64,000 nucleotides of DNA from Bacteroidales bacterium (GCA_017458145.1 JAFTGA010000031.1:27086-91085), one strand, 5' to 3'; counted from the stretch's first letter, positions 43,909 to 53,020 are shown. The notes: generated by a model from the letters alone, not told the origin. Made by a program: numbers and translations.

Positions 43909-45552
43909 CTACGCACCCTGCTCGTCGTCAGCATTCGGGTCCGGATCAGGATCGCCGCCCTGGCTGCCCTCGGAGCCGCCCTCGGTGGAGCCGGAGGTGG
44001 AGCTGGACGAAGTGGCTGCACCGGTGGCCCAGTCGTCGTCATCGCTGGCCGGGCTGTTGCCGATGATGCCGTCCTGCGGATCGTAGGAGCCGGGGACCGC
44101 AGCATACACCGCCTCGCCGATCTTGAAGCCGACGGACAGGGAGTACTCGCCCATCACGTCCACGTCGTAGTGGTGCTCCTCGATCTTGTTGATGCAGTTG
44201 GAGGCCTTGGCGTAGTCCACCAGCATCACCATATTCGCCTTCGGGGTGCAGAAGAGGATCGGGGATCCGTACATCGCCTTCATCGGCTGGAAGGTGAATC
44301 CGGTGAAGCGGATCCGGTTGCCGATGGTCTGGCCGGTATACTTGCCGTTGACGGCGAAATCCTGCGCCTGGTAATACTCCAGGAACTCCTCGGAGCAATA
44401 CACGAGCGGCTTATCCACGAAGAACTTGGCCACGGCACGCACGAAGCCGCCCACGTAGTCCAGCAGCTGCTGGCCGGTGAGTGCGAACGGGTTGGTCGCG
44501 CTCCTGTAGTGGTTGAACTTCTTCACATCGGCGGCGGCGTCATCCACGAGGATGGTCTCGATACCGTCCATGGAGTCCTTGGCGGCGGAACCGGCACCGC
44601 CCTCGGTCTGCTCAGAAGCCTCGACTTCCACATAGCGGCCCTTGCCGAGCATCACGCGGGTCACGTCGTCCTGCACCTTCGGCAGCACCAGCTGCTCGAC
44701 GATATAGCGGGACACGGGCATTTCCGCCTGGGTCTTGCCCTGCTCATAGAGGAACACCAGCCAGGACTTGATGATCTCGGCCGGCTTGAACGTCAGGTTG
44801 ATCTTGTGGCGGCGATACGGGATCACGATTGGCGTGAACTTCACGCTGCCCTTGGGCGTCCACTTAGAGGTGAACTGCTGGGACACCTCGGTGATCAGGC
44901 TGGCCGCAGCCTTATAGTCCGTATTGGACTGCTCGCGCGTGAACAGACCGGCATCCGGGATGCCGAGATAGATGTTCTTGTTGAACAGGTCCAGCCGCGT
45001 GCGCGGAGGAAGCACTTCGCCGAACTCCTTGTTCAGGTCGGACACATCGAGGGAGCCGCCTTCCAGACGGGAGAGGTCCATCGGATTCGGGGAGGCGAGA
45101 GCGGAAGCCACCAGGGCGTTGTGCGAAGCCGCCATGTTGATGGCGTACTGGCGCATGGCGGCACGGACACCGGGAGCGAGAGGCCCGGCGCCCTGGGCGG
45201 CCGGAGCAGGCTCCGGCTCCTCAGACAGGCGGGTGATGTCGGCGCGGAGCTGCTCGATGAGCGTATCCTTCTCGGACGTCATCTTCTCGGCCTCGGCCCG
45301 CACAGCCTCATCGAAGAGGTCGGAGGCCTCCTGGACGGAAGCTTCGGAAAAGTTCAGCGCCTTGAGTTTGGAGAGGAAGCTGTCGCCGTACGCGGCGGCA
45401 ATCTGGTGCTCCTCGTCTTCGGAGAGCTCCAGCGCGCCCTCCTCGGAGACGGAGAAATCCTCCTTCTTGACGAGGCGGGCCACCAGCTGGACCATCTTGT
45501 TGTTCGCAAGCTTGGAGCCAAGCTTGGAAGCAGGGGTAGTGGTTTTCTTCAT
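43909..45552 (-). CDS. Major capsid protein with N-terminal scaffold-like coiled coil
   Basis: A protein of 547 residues from ATG 45552. The first 120 residues are helical with heptads (KMTSEKDTLIEQLRADITRL), like the delta/scaffold domain of HK97-type capsids that the prohead protease removes. The main domain (about 130-500) is beta-rich with conserved-looking stretches such as NKNIYLGIPDAGLF. The C-terminal 35 residues are low-complexity Ser/Gly then acidic. The protease gene is immediately upstream. Confidence 0.8.
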   Translation of the reverse strand: MKKTTTPASKLGSKLANNKMVQLVARLVKKEDFSVSEEGALELSEDEEHQIAAAYGDSFLSKLKALNFSEASVQEASDLFDEAVRAEAEKMTSEKDTLIEQLRADITRLSEEPEPAPAAQGAGPLAPGVRAAMRQYAINMAASHNALVASALASPNPMDLSRLEGGSLDVSDLNKEFGEVLPPRTRLDLFNKNIYLGIPDAGLFTREQSNTDYKAAASLITEVSQQFTSKWTPKGSVKFTPIVIPYRRHKINLTFKPAEIIKSWLVFLYEQGKTQAEMPVSRYIVEQLVLPKVQDDVTRVMLGKGRYVEVEASEQTEGGAGSAAKDSMDGIETILVDDAAADVKKFNHYRSATNPFALTGQQLLDYVGGFVRAVAKFFVDKPLVYCSEEFLEYYQAQDFAVNGKYTGQTIGNRIRFTGFTFQPMKAMYGSPILFCTPKANMVMLVDYAKASNCINKIEEHHYDVDVMGEYSLSVGFKIGEAVYAAVPGSYDPQDGIIGNSPASDDDDWATGAATSSSSTSGSTEGGSEGSQGGDPDPDPNADDEQGA

Positions 45553-45577
45553 ATACGCAAGAAATTTGAAAGAATTG

Positions 45578-46438
45578 TCAGTTATACTCCGCGCGGACAA
45601 ACACGTTCTCCACGCATTCCTCCAGGGATGCCATCCCGTCAGCCAGACCGACGGAGATCGCCTTCTTGGGGGCGAAGGTTGCACCGGTCAGGACCCCGTC
45701 CTTCTCGGCCTGCAGGCGCGGACGCCCGGCGCGGACCGCAGCGTGGAAGATCTCCACCAGGTCCGACAGCTCCTTCTGCAGGCGCTCGGGCTTGCCGTCC
45801 AGCGCCTCCCGGTAGGCTGCATTCTTGTCGCCGGACTGCGGCGCGTAGACCGTGATCACCTTGAAGCCGGTCTGCTTGTCTTCCCGGTTGTCCAGGATCT
45901 GTGCAAAGGCGCCGATCGATCCGACGCCGGACAGCTCGCTGTTCATAAAGATGGCGTCGCACTGCGAGGCCACCCAGTACGCAGCGCTGTAGCAGGCATC
46001 CACGTGGGCGATGACGGGCTTTCCCGCCGCCTTGGCCCGCGCGATAGCGGCCACGAGAGGCGGGACGGAATTGGCGGCGCCACCGCCCGAATCGATGTCC
46101 AGGACAAAACCCAGCACGGACGGATCGTCCACCAGGGCAGACATCTTCGAGGCGATATCCTCGGTGCCATAGGTCTCGCAGGTTTCGTATTTGGTCATGG
46201 AGCCGCGCAGGGGGACCACAATCACGCGGGGCTCCTTGGATCCCGCGCCGCTTTTCTTGGCGTTGCCGCCCGAGAGCTGATATCCGGACACCTGGTATTC
46301 GTCGAGTTCAACCCGGGGCATCGGCTGCCTGAGCAGAAATGCGTTGACCACCGGCAGCAGCACGTCGGGGTCGTGGATGAGCCAGCCGCCGTGACGCAGG
46401 TCAAGGGCGAGCTGGAGATAGTTGGTGCGTTTGGCCAT
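45578..46438 (-). CDS. S49/SppA-type prohead protease
   Basis: A protein of 286 residues from ATG 46438. It has VLDIDSGGGAANSVPP (oxyanion glycines), ACYSAAYWVAS (nucleophile serine region), and GVGSIGAF, as in S49-family capsid proteases of lambdoid and Mu-like phages. It should process the capsid scaffold domain encoded 25 bases downstream. Confidence 0.88.
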   Translation of the reverse strand: MAKRTNYLQLALDLRHGGWLIHDPDVLLPVVNAFLLRQPMPRVELDEYQVSGYQLSGGNAKKSGAGSKEPRVIVVPLRGSMTKYETCETYGTEDIASKMSALVDDPSVLGFVLDIDSGGGAANSVPPLVAAIARAKAAGKPVIAHVDACYSAAYWVASQCDAIFMNSELSGVGSIGAFAQILDNREDKQTGFKVITVYAPQSGDKNAAYREALDGKPERLQKELSDLVEIFHAAVRAGRPRLQAEKDGVLTGATFAPKKAISVGLADGMASLEECVENVFVRAEYN

Positions 46439-46506
46439 CCGTGTGAAAGTTTTCACAAAGATGGCCTCGCGCGCATATTTTTGAAAGGACACGCCCCAGA
46501 GTGCGC

Positions 46507-46836
46507 TCAGAGCACGGTCTGCCAGGTGCAGGAGACTTTGAGCGTGTCCTGGACGTCCAGCTTCAGCCGGGCCGGACGCTCCGCCGTGCCGATCCGGGCC
46601 TGCAGGCCGTTGTCGTAAGTGACGATCAGGAAGAGGTCTCCTTCCAGGGCTGCGTCCCCGACACGACGGATGGTCCGGACGGCGGTGGCCTCCAGCTCAT
46701 AGGTGATCAGGCGTCCGTTGTCGGAGTCCTCGGTCCGGATCCTGAGCGTCCCGGATGCCGGGATCATCCCGAGATTGTAGAAACTGCCGTCGCTGAAGAC
46801 GCTGCGGTAGAGGATTTTGGTGATGATGTGTTTCAT
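46507..46836 (-). CDS. Phage protein, unknown
   Basis: The 109-residue protein is beta-rich (SFYNLGMIPASGTLRIRTED). It overlaps the upstream gene by 4 bases. It is the second gene of the late operon, before the prohead protease. Could be a tail terminator or head decoration protein; no motif seen. Confidence 0.55.
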   Translation of the reverse strand: MKHIITKILYRSVFSDGSFYNLGMIPASGTLRIRTEDSDNGRLITYELEATAVRTIRRVGDAALEGDLFLIVTYDNGLQARIGTAERPARLKLDVQDTLKVSCTWQTVL

Positions 46837-47363
46837 TTCTCGAAGAGCCCTGTATAGTTGATGGATTCGTTGATATAGTACGCCCGGCGCAGCAGGCGCT
46901 GCCGGATTTTCTCCTGGTTGCGCTGCTCGCGGCGGTAGACGCGCTTGCTCAGGGCGTCGAAAGTCTCGGCCACCAGGCCCCGCGTCAGGATGAAGGCATC
47001 GATGATATCCATCTTGCGCATCCCCAGCTGCTCGCCACGCCGGTAGTAGCCGGCGAACTCCAGGTCAAATTCCGCCCCGAGAACCATGTTGATCTTGGCT
47101 GTGGCGGATTTGTCGTAGTACAGCCAGCGATTCTCCTGATCGGAGTTGATCCGCCGGTGCAGCTGCGGCAGATCCAGCTGCACGACATGATCGCCGGACA
47201 CCTGGGCGCGCATCAGCGCCGGAGACGCCAGGGCGACCATCAACGCGCCGACCGGCCGTGTGATGGACACGCGACACAGTGCGCTCCCCTCCCCGGGCGG
47301 GAAGATCCAGCGGAGATAATCTGCGAGCATCTGGGACTCGACGGCAAGTTCAACTTCGTACAT
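46833..47363 (-). CDS. First gene of the late operon, unknown structural protein
   Basis: A protein of 176 residues from ATG 47363. The start MYEVELAVESQMLADYLRW and the basic C-terminus (RRAYYINESINYTGLFEK) are distinctive, but no family is recognised. A TACCTTTG -7 element lies about 37 bases upstream of the start, supporting this as the first cistron. Confidence 0.6.
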   Translation of the reverse strand: MYEVELAVESQMLADYLRWIFPPGEGSALCRVSITRPVGALMVALASPALMRAQVSGDHVVQLDLPQLHRRINSDQENRWLYYDKSATAKINMVLGAEFDLEFAGYYRRGEQLGMRKMDIIDAFILTRGLVAETFDALSKRVYRREQRNQEKIRQRLLRRAYYINESINYTGLFEK

Positions 47364-47917
47364 GGGCACTAGATACTGTGCGCCATCCCTCAAGACACAC
47401 AAAGGTAGCAAAAATCTGCGATTTCCGTATGTCCATACCTTTTTAGCGTGCTACTAACGACTACCATGCTACCGCGCTTATAATCAATGCGTTGAAAAAC
47501 TACCTCCGGTAGCGCGGTAGCATTTTCGGTAGTTTTTCGGGAAGCGGTAGTTTTTTGGTAGTTTTTTGTAGCTTTTTTCTACCGAAAAACTACCGCCTAA
47601 TTCGCTGATACATCGGCTGGTAGTTCGCGGTAGCATGGGTAGCGAGGGTTTTCGCTTCCGAAATAAGAAAAACTTATGTCAGGCACCAAAATCGCGCAAA
47701 TCGGCGCCCCTCTGCCCTTATTCGGCCTCCGAAAATCCACCGGATTTTCTTTGATTAGGGGGTCCGGGGGATTCCCGTCGGCTGGTCCGGGATCCGGATG
47801 GATAAAAGGAAAGCCCAAGCCGGGGCGCTATTCCGGCCTGACGTCCGGGCACCCCGGCGGGCATGAAAATGGCCAGCGATAACTCGCCGGCCATTTAAAT
47901 CAAGTTCACCGTTCTCG
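47364..47917. promoter_or_regulatory. Late-operon control region with 14 GGTAG/CTACC motifs
   Basis: No protein gene is convincing here. On the minus strand a perfect -7 element TACCTTTG (47400-47407) precedes the late operon, but no -33 TTTG is at the right distance. GGTAG occurs at 47404, 47508, 47516, 47528, 47546, 47557, 47619, 47629, 47638 and CTACC at 47461, 47469, 47500, 47579, 47590. CGGTAGTTTTTCGG (47527-47540) and its exact complement (47582-47595) can form a 14-bp stem. The motifs may bind an activator of late genes, or form a replication origin. Confidence 0.6.
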
Positions 47918-48355
47918 TTACTTCTCCTTGACAACCATATCTTTAGTGATAATAGCCGTCAGGTCAAAAAGAGGTAGCGTAAAGTTATTTAGGTTGGTGT
48001 TCTTGGTGTACGCATATAATGCGCCTCGCGCAGCTCCTATGACCAGCGTACCAAGGTGCCATAGAAAATCTTTAGGGATAACAATACTCCCGTCTTCCTT
48101 CTTTAAGCTGTTCCAGCTATCTTCCGACAACTCGAAAACCAACTCCGTAATCATCTTCATGACAATGTCTTCCCCGTCCTTATAGGTCGTCTGGAAAGCG
48201 GCCTTCAATGTCTTGGCTGGGTTTGATGCGGCGAAATTGATATTGTTTTCTATTTGAAGCGGATGATCAAAGGGCTCATCCTTCAAAATAGCAAACTGGG
48301 GCGTGTCGATCCCTAACAGCTTGTACTCAAGCTTGACATTATGAACCATAGGCAT
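47918..48355 (-). CDS. SecB-like chaperone of a toxin-antitoxin-chaperone (TAC) system
   Basis: A protein of 145 residues. It starts MPMVHNVKLEYKLLGI and ends in the SecB-like pattern of Bacteroidetes: IPKDFLWHLGTLVIGAARG, then LYAYTKNTNLNNFTLPLFD. In TAC systems such a chaperone folds and protects an unstable antitoxin. The start overlaps the antitoxin gene by 17 bases, so the two are translated together. It is not the general SecB of the cell, because it is phage-encoded and coupled to a TA pair. GC content is lower than in flanking phage genes, which suggests separate acquisition. Confidence 0.7.
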   Translation of the reverse strand: MPMVHNVKLEYKLLGIDTPQFAILKDEPFDHPLQIENNINFAASNPAKTLKAAFQTTYKDGEDIVMKMITELVFELSEDSWNSLKKEDGSIVIPKDFLWHLGTLVIGAARGALYAYTKNTNLNNFTLPLFDLTAIITKDMVVKEK

Positions 48356-48908
48356 AGTTATCAAAAGTGATGTTATTCTGTGGCGCGACGAGATAGTTCG
48401 CGAAACCGGAAAGAAGCCCTGTCTGCAGGTCGCCATTCCAGTCTTTCTCGATGGACTTCGAGTTTCCGCGATCAATCTTGATCATCAACGCGCGATACTC
48501 TTTTTCAGTATATTGATTCCTAGAGTGTTTAATAATGGACTTGAAGACCTTTGGATCAGCTATTAGGGCAAGCATTTTTCCTGTGGACTGAGAAGGCATT
48601 TCCCCTTTCTCGTAAAGACGGTACTGGTTAACACCTAACCCAAGGATCTCTGACATCTTAGTCGCAGAAAGACCGTATTTTTCCCGAATAGCAGTAATCT
48701 CGGCAGGAGAAGGGATACCGTATTTCTCCCGATACCGTTCATAAACCTGGGCGATATTTGCATCGTCCAACTCCGTAGTCGTAAAATCGAGGCCCGTTAT
48801 ATTACAACGGTAAAAACTTTCAATGTACGAAAAGGTCTCCTTTCTAAACTCCACTTTTTTCTCTTCGTGCATCAGGGTTGCCTCGCAATCAGCAAATGGG
48901 CTTCTCAT
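48339..48908 (-). CDS. MqsA-like HTH antitoxin with C-terminal extension
   Basis: The protein has 189 residues. The N-terminal 60 residues correspond to the metal-binding part of MqsA, but the CxxC pairs are lost (single cysteines in ADCEATL and YRCNITG). A helix-turn-helix follows (about 70-120: IREKYGLSATKMSEILGLG, then NQYRLYEKGEMPSQS). The 70 residues after that, ending in hydrophobic LLSGFANYLVAPQNNITF, go beyond the usual length of about 130 and match the idea of a chaperone-addiction tail. It would neutralise the toxin and repress the operon. Confidence 0.75.
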   Translation of the reverse strand: MRSPFADCEATLMHEEKKVEFRKETFSYIESFYRCNITGLDFTTTELDDANIAQVYERYREKYGIPSPAEITAIREKYGLSATKMSEILGLGVNQYRLYEKGEMPSQSTGKMLALIADPKVFKSIIKHSRNQYTEKEYRALMIKIDRGNSKSIEKDWNGDLQTGLLSGFANYLVAPQNNITFDNYAYGS

Positions 48909-48920
48909 AAAAAGAACTCT

Positions 48921-49271
48921 CTAATCTTTAAGCGGATAACTCATGGGAAACTCCGCAATGTGAAAAGAAATACATACGGTCGTACTACTGGTCTTACATA
49001 GAGCAATTTTAATGTAGACCTCTCGACCTTTAACATCTTTCCCGAATACCCACATCGGGCCGTAGAAAGCTAAAGCATCAACGAGAAGGGGTCCTTCGGA
49101 ATAATCTTCGGGCTTTATTTCCTTGAGAACCTCCTCGCGGTCTGAAGCGGTAATTTCTAGTTCCGCCAATGTTTTTGCATTTGTCTCCCTATCCAGAAAG
49201 ACAACATTGAAAACCCGCATCTTAGTGTGGAATTCGGAGAGGAAACGTTCTACTTCGTCGCGGGTATTCAT
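48921..49271 (-). CDS. MqsR-like toxin candidate of the TAC cassette
   Basis: A protein of 116 residues from ATG 49271 (the TTG at 49289 lies in the promoter and is rejected). It carries a pattern seen in small Bacteroidetes toxins next to MqsA-like antitoxins: MWVFGKDVKGREVYIKIAL, then VCISFHIAEFPMSYPLK. An RNase of the MqsR/RelE-like type is inferred; the active site cannot be proven by eye. The toxin gene is first, the antitoxin 12 bases later, then the chaperone. Confidence 0.62.
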   Translation of the reverse strand: MNTRDEVERFLSEFHTKMRVFNVVFLDRETNAKTLAELEITASDREEVLKEIKPEDYSEGPLLVDALAFYGPMWVFGKDVKGREVYIKIALCKTSSTTVCISFHIAEFPMSYPLKD

Positions 49272-49286
49272 TCGCTTAATTTTGCG

Positions 49287-49317
49287 CAAATATAATGCCC
49301 TGTTTGCAAAAATCCAA
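49287..49317 (-). promoter_or_regulatory. Promoter of the TAC cassette
   Basis: On the minus strand TTGG (49317-49314), 19 bases, TATATTTG (49294-49287). The toxin ATG lies 16 bases further, giving a very short leader. Confidence 0.65.
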
Positions 49318-49339
49318 CTTTTTCGTTGATTTTTATTTA

Positions 49340-49591
49340 TTATTCCTTCACATACAATGGAACGCCCTCCTGCAGCAGCTGCAGGAATACCGGCCGTGTG
49401 GACGTCCGGACGAAATCCGTATAGTAGTCGCCGGCGTCCGGCCCGATGCGTACCTGGTAGAGGACCGGTGTGCCGTAGCGCTGCAGGTCAGCAGGAACGG
49501 CGGGCCGCACGCCCTCCGGCAGCTCGCGATAGTGCCAGACTGGCCACGACCGGCCGTTCATCCAGATTCCTGCAGCCAACTTATTCGCCAT
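49340..49591 (-). CDS. Small phage protein, unknown
   Basis: A protein of 83 residues from ATG 49591. It starts MANKLAAGIWMNGRSWPVWH and contains YRELPEGVRPAVPADLQRYG. The overlap of 11 bases with the primase gene suggests translational coupling. No family recognised. Confidence 0.55.
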   Translation of the reverse strand: MANKLAAGIWMNGRSWPVWHYRELPEGVRPAVPADLQRYGTPVLYQVRIGPDAGDYYTDFVRTSTRPVFLQLLQEGVPLYVKE

Positions 49592-52500
49592 CGCCGAAGA
49601 GAGGCATGTCGGACGAAGCCTCCAGCGACACGCCACCCTCGTCTTCGTCCGAGTATCCGGTCATCACATCGAGACTGATGCCGTACGTCGCCTGGACAGC
49701 GTCATAGTCGAACACCATGGCCGTGGTCACCTTCGCCTTGGCGGCGCCGTCATCCTGAGGCGTCCAGCCCTGTTGGTTCTCCGCCATCTTAAACTTGACC
49801 TTCTCGCAGGTGCCCATGAACTCCGGAGAATGCTCCAGGTAATAGCGCAGCGTCTCTGAGGGGATCGTCTTGCCCCGCGTGTCGCGCCCTTCCTTCTGAT
49901 AGAGCGAGGATATCCGCTTGAAATTGATCAGCAGGTACCGGCGGTCCGGATTCGGGATGAACTCTCCCCCGCTGCGCCTCGACTCCTTCGTCCGGATCGG
50001 CTTCGAGCCGTCACGGATCTTGTAGTCGATATTGATCCAGATCCTGGAACTCGACACCAGCGTCTCCAGGATCTCCCAGAATCCGGACAGCTCGTTGCTC
50101 TGACGGGTCTTGTTGTTCTGATCGACACAAAGTGAGGCGCACAGATCCAGCATCTCCTGGTAGTTGAACGGGAAATCCAGCGCGCTCTCCAGCGTCCGAT
50201 AGGCGGCCAGGACCGTACACCAGTTCTTCAGCGTCCGGTCCTCGACGCCGAAGGTCCGCACGCGGCGGCTCATGTCGGACACCGTGTCATCCCATGCCAG
50301 GCGGAATCCGCCCACAAACTTCTTCCGGAGCTGCAGCATCTGTCCGGTCAGGTGCGTGAGCCCCCGCTTCTCGATGCGCTTCAGATCCTCGTAGGCCTGC
50401 TTCTCGGCATCGGAGAAGGTAGTCTTCGCAAAAGTCAGGAACACCAGGCGGTTGAACAGGGCGATATCAGCCGTCGGCATCTCCTGCCCGGACATCACGA
50501 CGCCACAGTCCACCGCGGTCGTTTCCCGCTTCTTATCATTATCCATATTCATCCTGGACCGGCCGGTGCCGTCCCAGAGGCCCTTCAGGAACTCACGTTT
50601 GTCCAGGTCGATGTCGTTCTTGTACTCATCGAGGTGAACGATGGCGTTGGATACCTCGGCCACGGCCTCCGCGAGCGCCGCCTTGGTGGTGTTGGAGATG
50701 TTCGGCGCGGCGTTGCCGGTGATGAAGAAGGCCGTCAGTGAATGCCCCAGCTCCGACTTGCCCGTGCCCTTCGGACCGAAAAGGTTCAGGATCGGGAAAG
50801 ACGTCGTGACACTCGTGACTACATCCTTGAAGAGCGTGGCCACCAAGAAGCACAGCGCCACCTTGGCATTGTCCCCGAACACCTGAATCAGGCGTGTCGA
50901 GAAGTCGCGCAAGGTGACGTCATTTGTCACGGAATAGGTGAATTTCCGGTCCAGCTGGTATCCGGACGTATTCGCAATCGTATCGGCCGCGCAGCCAGGA
51001 AGGTAGAAGCGGGATCCGCGCATCTCCACGATGCCGAATTTGTCCGCCTTCTCGAAGTGGCCGTCATCCAGGCCGCCGTTGCCCCAGGCGTAGAAGCCCC
51101 AGCGTTTCTGCCAGCCCAGCTGCCGGATTTCGTCAGCCGACGGCGTGTCGTCATAGAGATACTTCTTCAGCTGCGTCAGTTCCGCGGCCGAGACCTCCCA
51201 GATGTAGTTGCCGGCCGTCTCGATGCGGGTCTTGAAATCCGCGAAGGAGACCAACTCACTCTGGGCGAACTTGATCACGGACTCCTGGTGCTTGCTGTTG
51301 ACGATCCGGAAGATGCGCCGGGCATTCTTCTCGTCCCGGATATGCAGGATCGGCACCAGGATGAAGTTGCTCCAGCGTCGGTCGTTCGACGAAGAGGCCG
51401 CTCCGTAGTAGCAGTTGTCCTTGACATAGAACCCGTATTCCTTGATCATTTCCCGGGACTTCTCGTCCTTGGAGACCTCGCGGCGCTCGATGGCATTCTT
51501 GGCCTTGTAGTATTCGGTGTTCCAGACCTTCTGGTTCTTCCACTCCTTCACGAAAGCGGCCAGATACATCTCCACGGCATTCTCGTCGCGCACCATGGCC
51601 AGCAGGCGGCACACCTCCGTGATGGCGGCAGCCACCTCGGTCTGCGTGGCCTTCCCCTCCATGATGGACTTGGCCATCCAGGGCAGGAAATCCTCCGTAT
51701 TCCTGGACAGGGCGTCCGCCCAACCTTTCGGATGCTTGAGGAAATACTCGTCCGGATCCTTCGGGTCCGGCGGATTGGCGCCCTTCTGATACTCCCAGGT
51801 CATCACCCGGACACGCAGGCCTGCCTGCAGCAGCGCCTCGCCGTGTTCCTGCGTCGCCTTGATGCCGGAAGCATCCATGTCGCCGGCTATGATCACGCTC
51901 TTCGCCTTTTTCTTCAGGAACTCGACGTTCTCCTTCGTGAGGGCTGTCCCCATCGGCGCCACGGCGTAGCCGATACCGATCTGATGGAGGCGGATCACGT
52001 CCGGGTTGCCCTCGCAGATTACTACGGTCTCCCCCGTCGAGACCTGGCGCGCCGCCTGGAACCACCCGAAGAGCATATTCCGTTTTTGGAACAGGTCGTT
52101 CTCCTTGGTGTTGACGTACTTCATCCGCTTGGCCACATCTTCGTTGTCGCCGACGTAGCGGCCGGTGAAGCCGGCGATGTAGCCGGTCTTGCTCCAGACC
52201 GGGAACACGATCCGCTCCCGGAAAGCATCGTACAGCTCGCCGGTCTCATCGTTGATGCCAGCGAGGCCCGCCTCCAGGATCAAGTCCTTCTTCCACCCTT
52301 TGCCTAACAGGAAGCGGCACAGGCCGCCGCCCCGGGGAGCGAAGCCGATGCCGAACAACTGGACGGTCTCGTCGCTCCAGCCGCGCCCCTTGCAGTACTC
52401 GATGGCGGCCGGCGACCGGCGGAAGGATTCCTGGAAATACTCCTGCGCCGCCGCATTGACGGCCATCAGCCGGTCGCGGTGGTACTGGGCCTCCCGCTCC

Positions 52501-52805
52501 TCGGGCGTCGGTTCCCGCTTCTCGTACTGGATGTGCAGCTTGCCTGCCAGGTACTCGACGGCCTCATAGAACGTCATCGCGTGCTTGCGGCGGACGAACC
52601 CGATGGCATCCCAGGTCTCGTTGCAGCCGAAGCAGTGCGCGATGTTCCGGGACGGAGACACCACAAAGGACGGGGTCTTCTCATTATGGAACGGGCAGCA
52701 GCACTTATAGTTCGCACCCTCACGCTTCAACGTGAGGCCTTCATCCTGGAGGATGGCGACCAGGTCATGATCGCGGATCTGGTCTATGACTTCGTTGGGA
52801 ATCAT
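49581..52805 (-). CDS. Phage primase-ATPase (DnaG-type primase fused to a helicase-like ATPase)
   Basis: The protein has 1074 residues. Zinc finger CHC2 at about 35-70 (YKCCCPFHNEKTPSF, HCFGCNETWDA). Primase core with RGWSDETVQLFGIGFAPRG. Toprim region with VVICEGNPDVI and IAGDMDASG. The C-terminal half (about 600-900) has a Walker A LFGPKGTGKSELGHS and Walker B NAIVHLDEYKND, then MSGQEMPTADIALFNRLVFL, as in DUF927/SF3-like ATPases. It is the main replication protein of the phage, joining primer synthesis and unwinding. Confidence 0.88.
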   Translation of the reverse strand: MIPNEVIDQIRDHDLVAILQDEGLTLKREGANYKCCCPFHNEKTPSFVVSPSRNIAHCFGCNETWDAIGFVRRKHAMTFYEAVEYLAGKLHIQYEKREPTPEEREAQYHRDRLMAVNAAAQEYFQESFRRSPAAIEYCKGRGWSDETVQLFGIGFAPRGGGLCRFLLGKGWKKDLILEAGLAGINDETGELYDAFRERIVFPVWSKTGYIAGFTGRYVGDNEDVAKRMKYVNTKENDLFQKRNMLFGWFQAARQVSTGETVVICEGNPDVIRLHQIGIGYAVAPMGTALTKENVEFLKKKAKSVIIAGDMDASGIKATQEHGEALLQAGLRVRVMTWEYQKGANPPDPKDPDEYFLKHPKGWADALSRNTEDFLPWMAKSIMEGKATQTEVAAAITEVCRLLAMVRDENAVEMYLAAFVKEWKNQKVWNTEYYKAKNAIERREVSKDEKSREMIKEYGFYVKDNCYYGAASSSNDRRWSNFILVPILHIRDEKNARRIFRIVNSKHQESVIKFAQSELVSFADFKTRIETAGNYIWEVSAAELTQLKKYLYDDTPSADEIRQLGWQKRWGFYAWGNGGLDDGHFEKADKFGIVEMRGSRFYLPGCAADTIANTSGYQLDRKFTYSVTNDVTLRDFSTRLIQVFGDNAKVALCFLVATLFKDVVTSVTTSFPILNLFGPKGTGKSELGHSLTAFFITGNAAPNISNTTKAALAEAVAEVSNAIVHLDEYKNDIDLDKREFLKGLWDGTGRSRMNMDNDKKRETTAVDCGVVMSGQEMPTADIALFNRLVFLTFAKTTFSDAEKQAYEDLKRIEKRGLTHLTGQMLQLRKKFVGGFRLAWDDTVSDMSRRVRTFGVEDRTLKNWCTVLAAYRTLESALDFPFNYQEMLDLCASLCVDQNNKTRQSNELSGFWEILETLVSSSRIWINIDYKIRDGSKPIRTKESRRSGGEFIPNPDRRYLLINFKRISSLYQKEGRDTRGKTIPSETLRYYLEHSPEFMGTCEKVKFKMAENQQGWTPQDDGAAKAKVTTAMVFDYDAVQATYGISLDVMTGYSDEDEGGVSLEASSDMPLFGDGE

Positions 52806-53020
52806 CGGTCTTCAGTTTTATATGGGGGGGTCGGCAACTCGATGTCTTCATAGCCCACCGCGGCAAAATTACGATCCCTGCGTGCCCCGCCGAAGGACAC
52901 GATCAGGCGGTTCCAGCTGCAGGGGCGTTGGAGGGTGGCCACTACCGTGGCGGGCTCTCCCCGGAAAAGCACCGTCTCGCCCTTGGCGAACGTGTGCTGC
53001 ATATATTTCTCCTTGGTCAT
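52802..53020 (-). CDS. Small phage protein, unknown
   Basis: A protein of 72 residues from ATG 53020 (or 66 from 53002). It is beta-rich, with FAKGETVLFRGEPATVVAT, a KOW/SH3-like beginning. The end overlaps the primase start by 4 bases. Confidence 0.55.
   Translation of the reverse strand: MTKEKYMQHTFAKGETVLFRGEPATVVATLQRPCSWNRLIVSFGGARRDRNFAAVGYEDIELPTPPYKTEDR

Noticed and set aside
47461-47642. GGTAG/CTACC cluster as a possible CRISPR array
   Set aside because: Motifs are too short and irregularly spaced and occur in both directions; no long repeats or spacers.
47676-47882. Short plus-strand frame in the late control region
   Set aside because: Proline/glycine-rich, no start signal, no neighbour on that strand, no motif.
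49272-49289. TTG start for the toxin gene
   Set aside because: The codon overlaps the -7 element, so it cannot be in the transcript; ATG 49271 fits.
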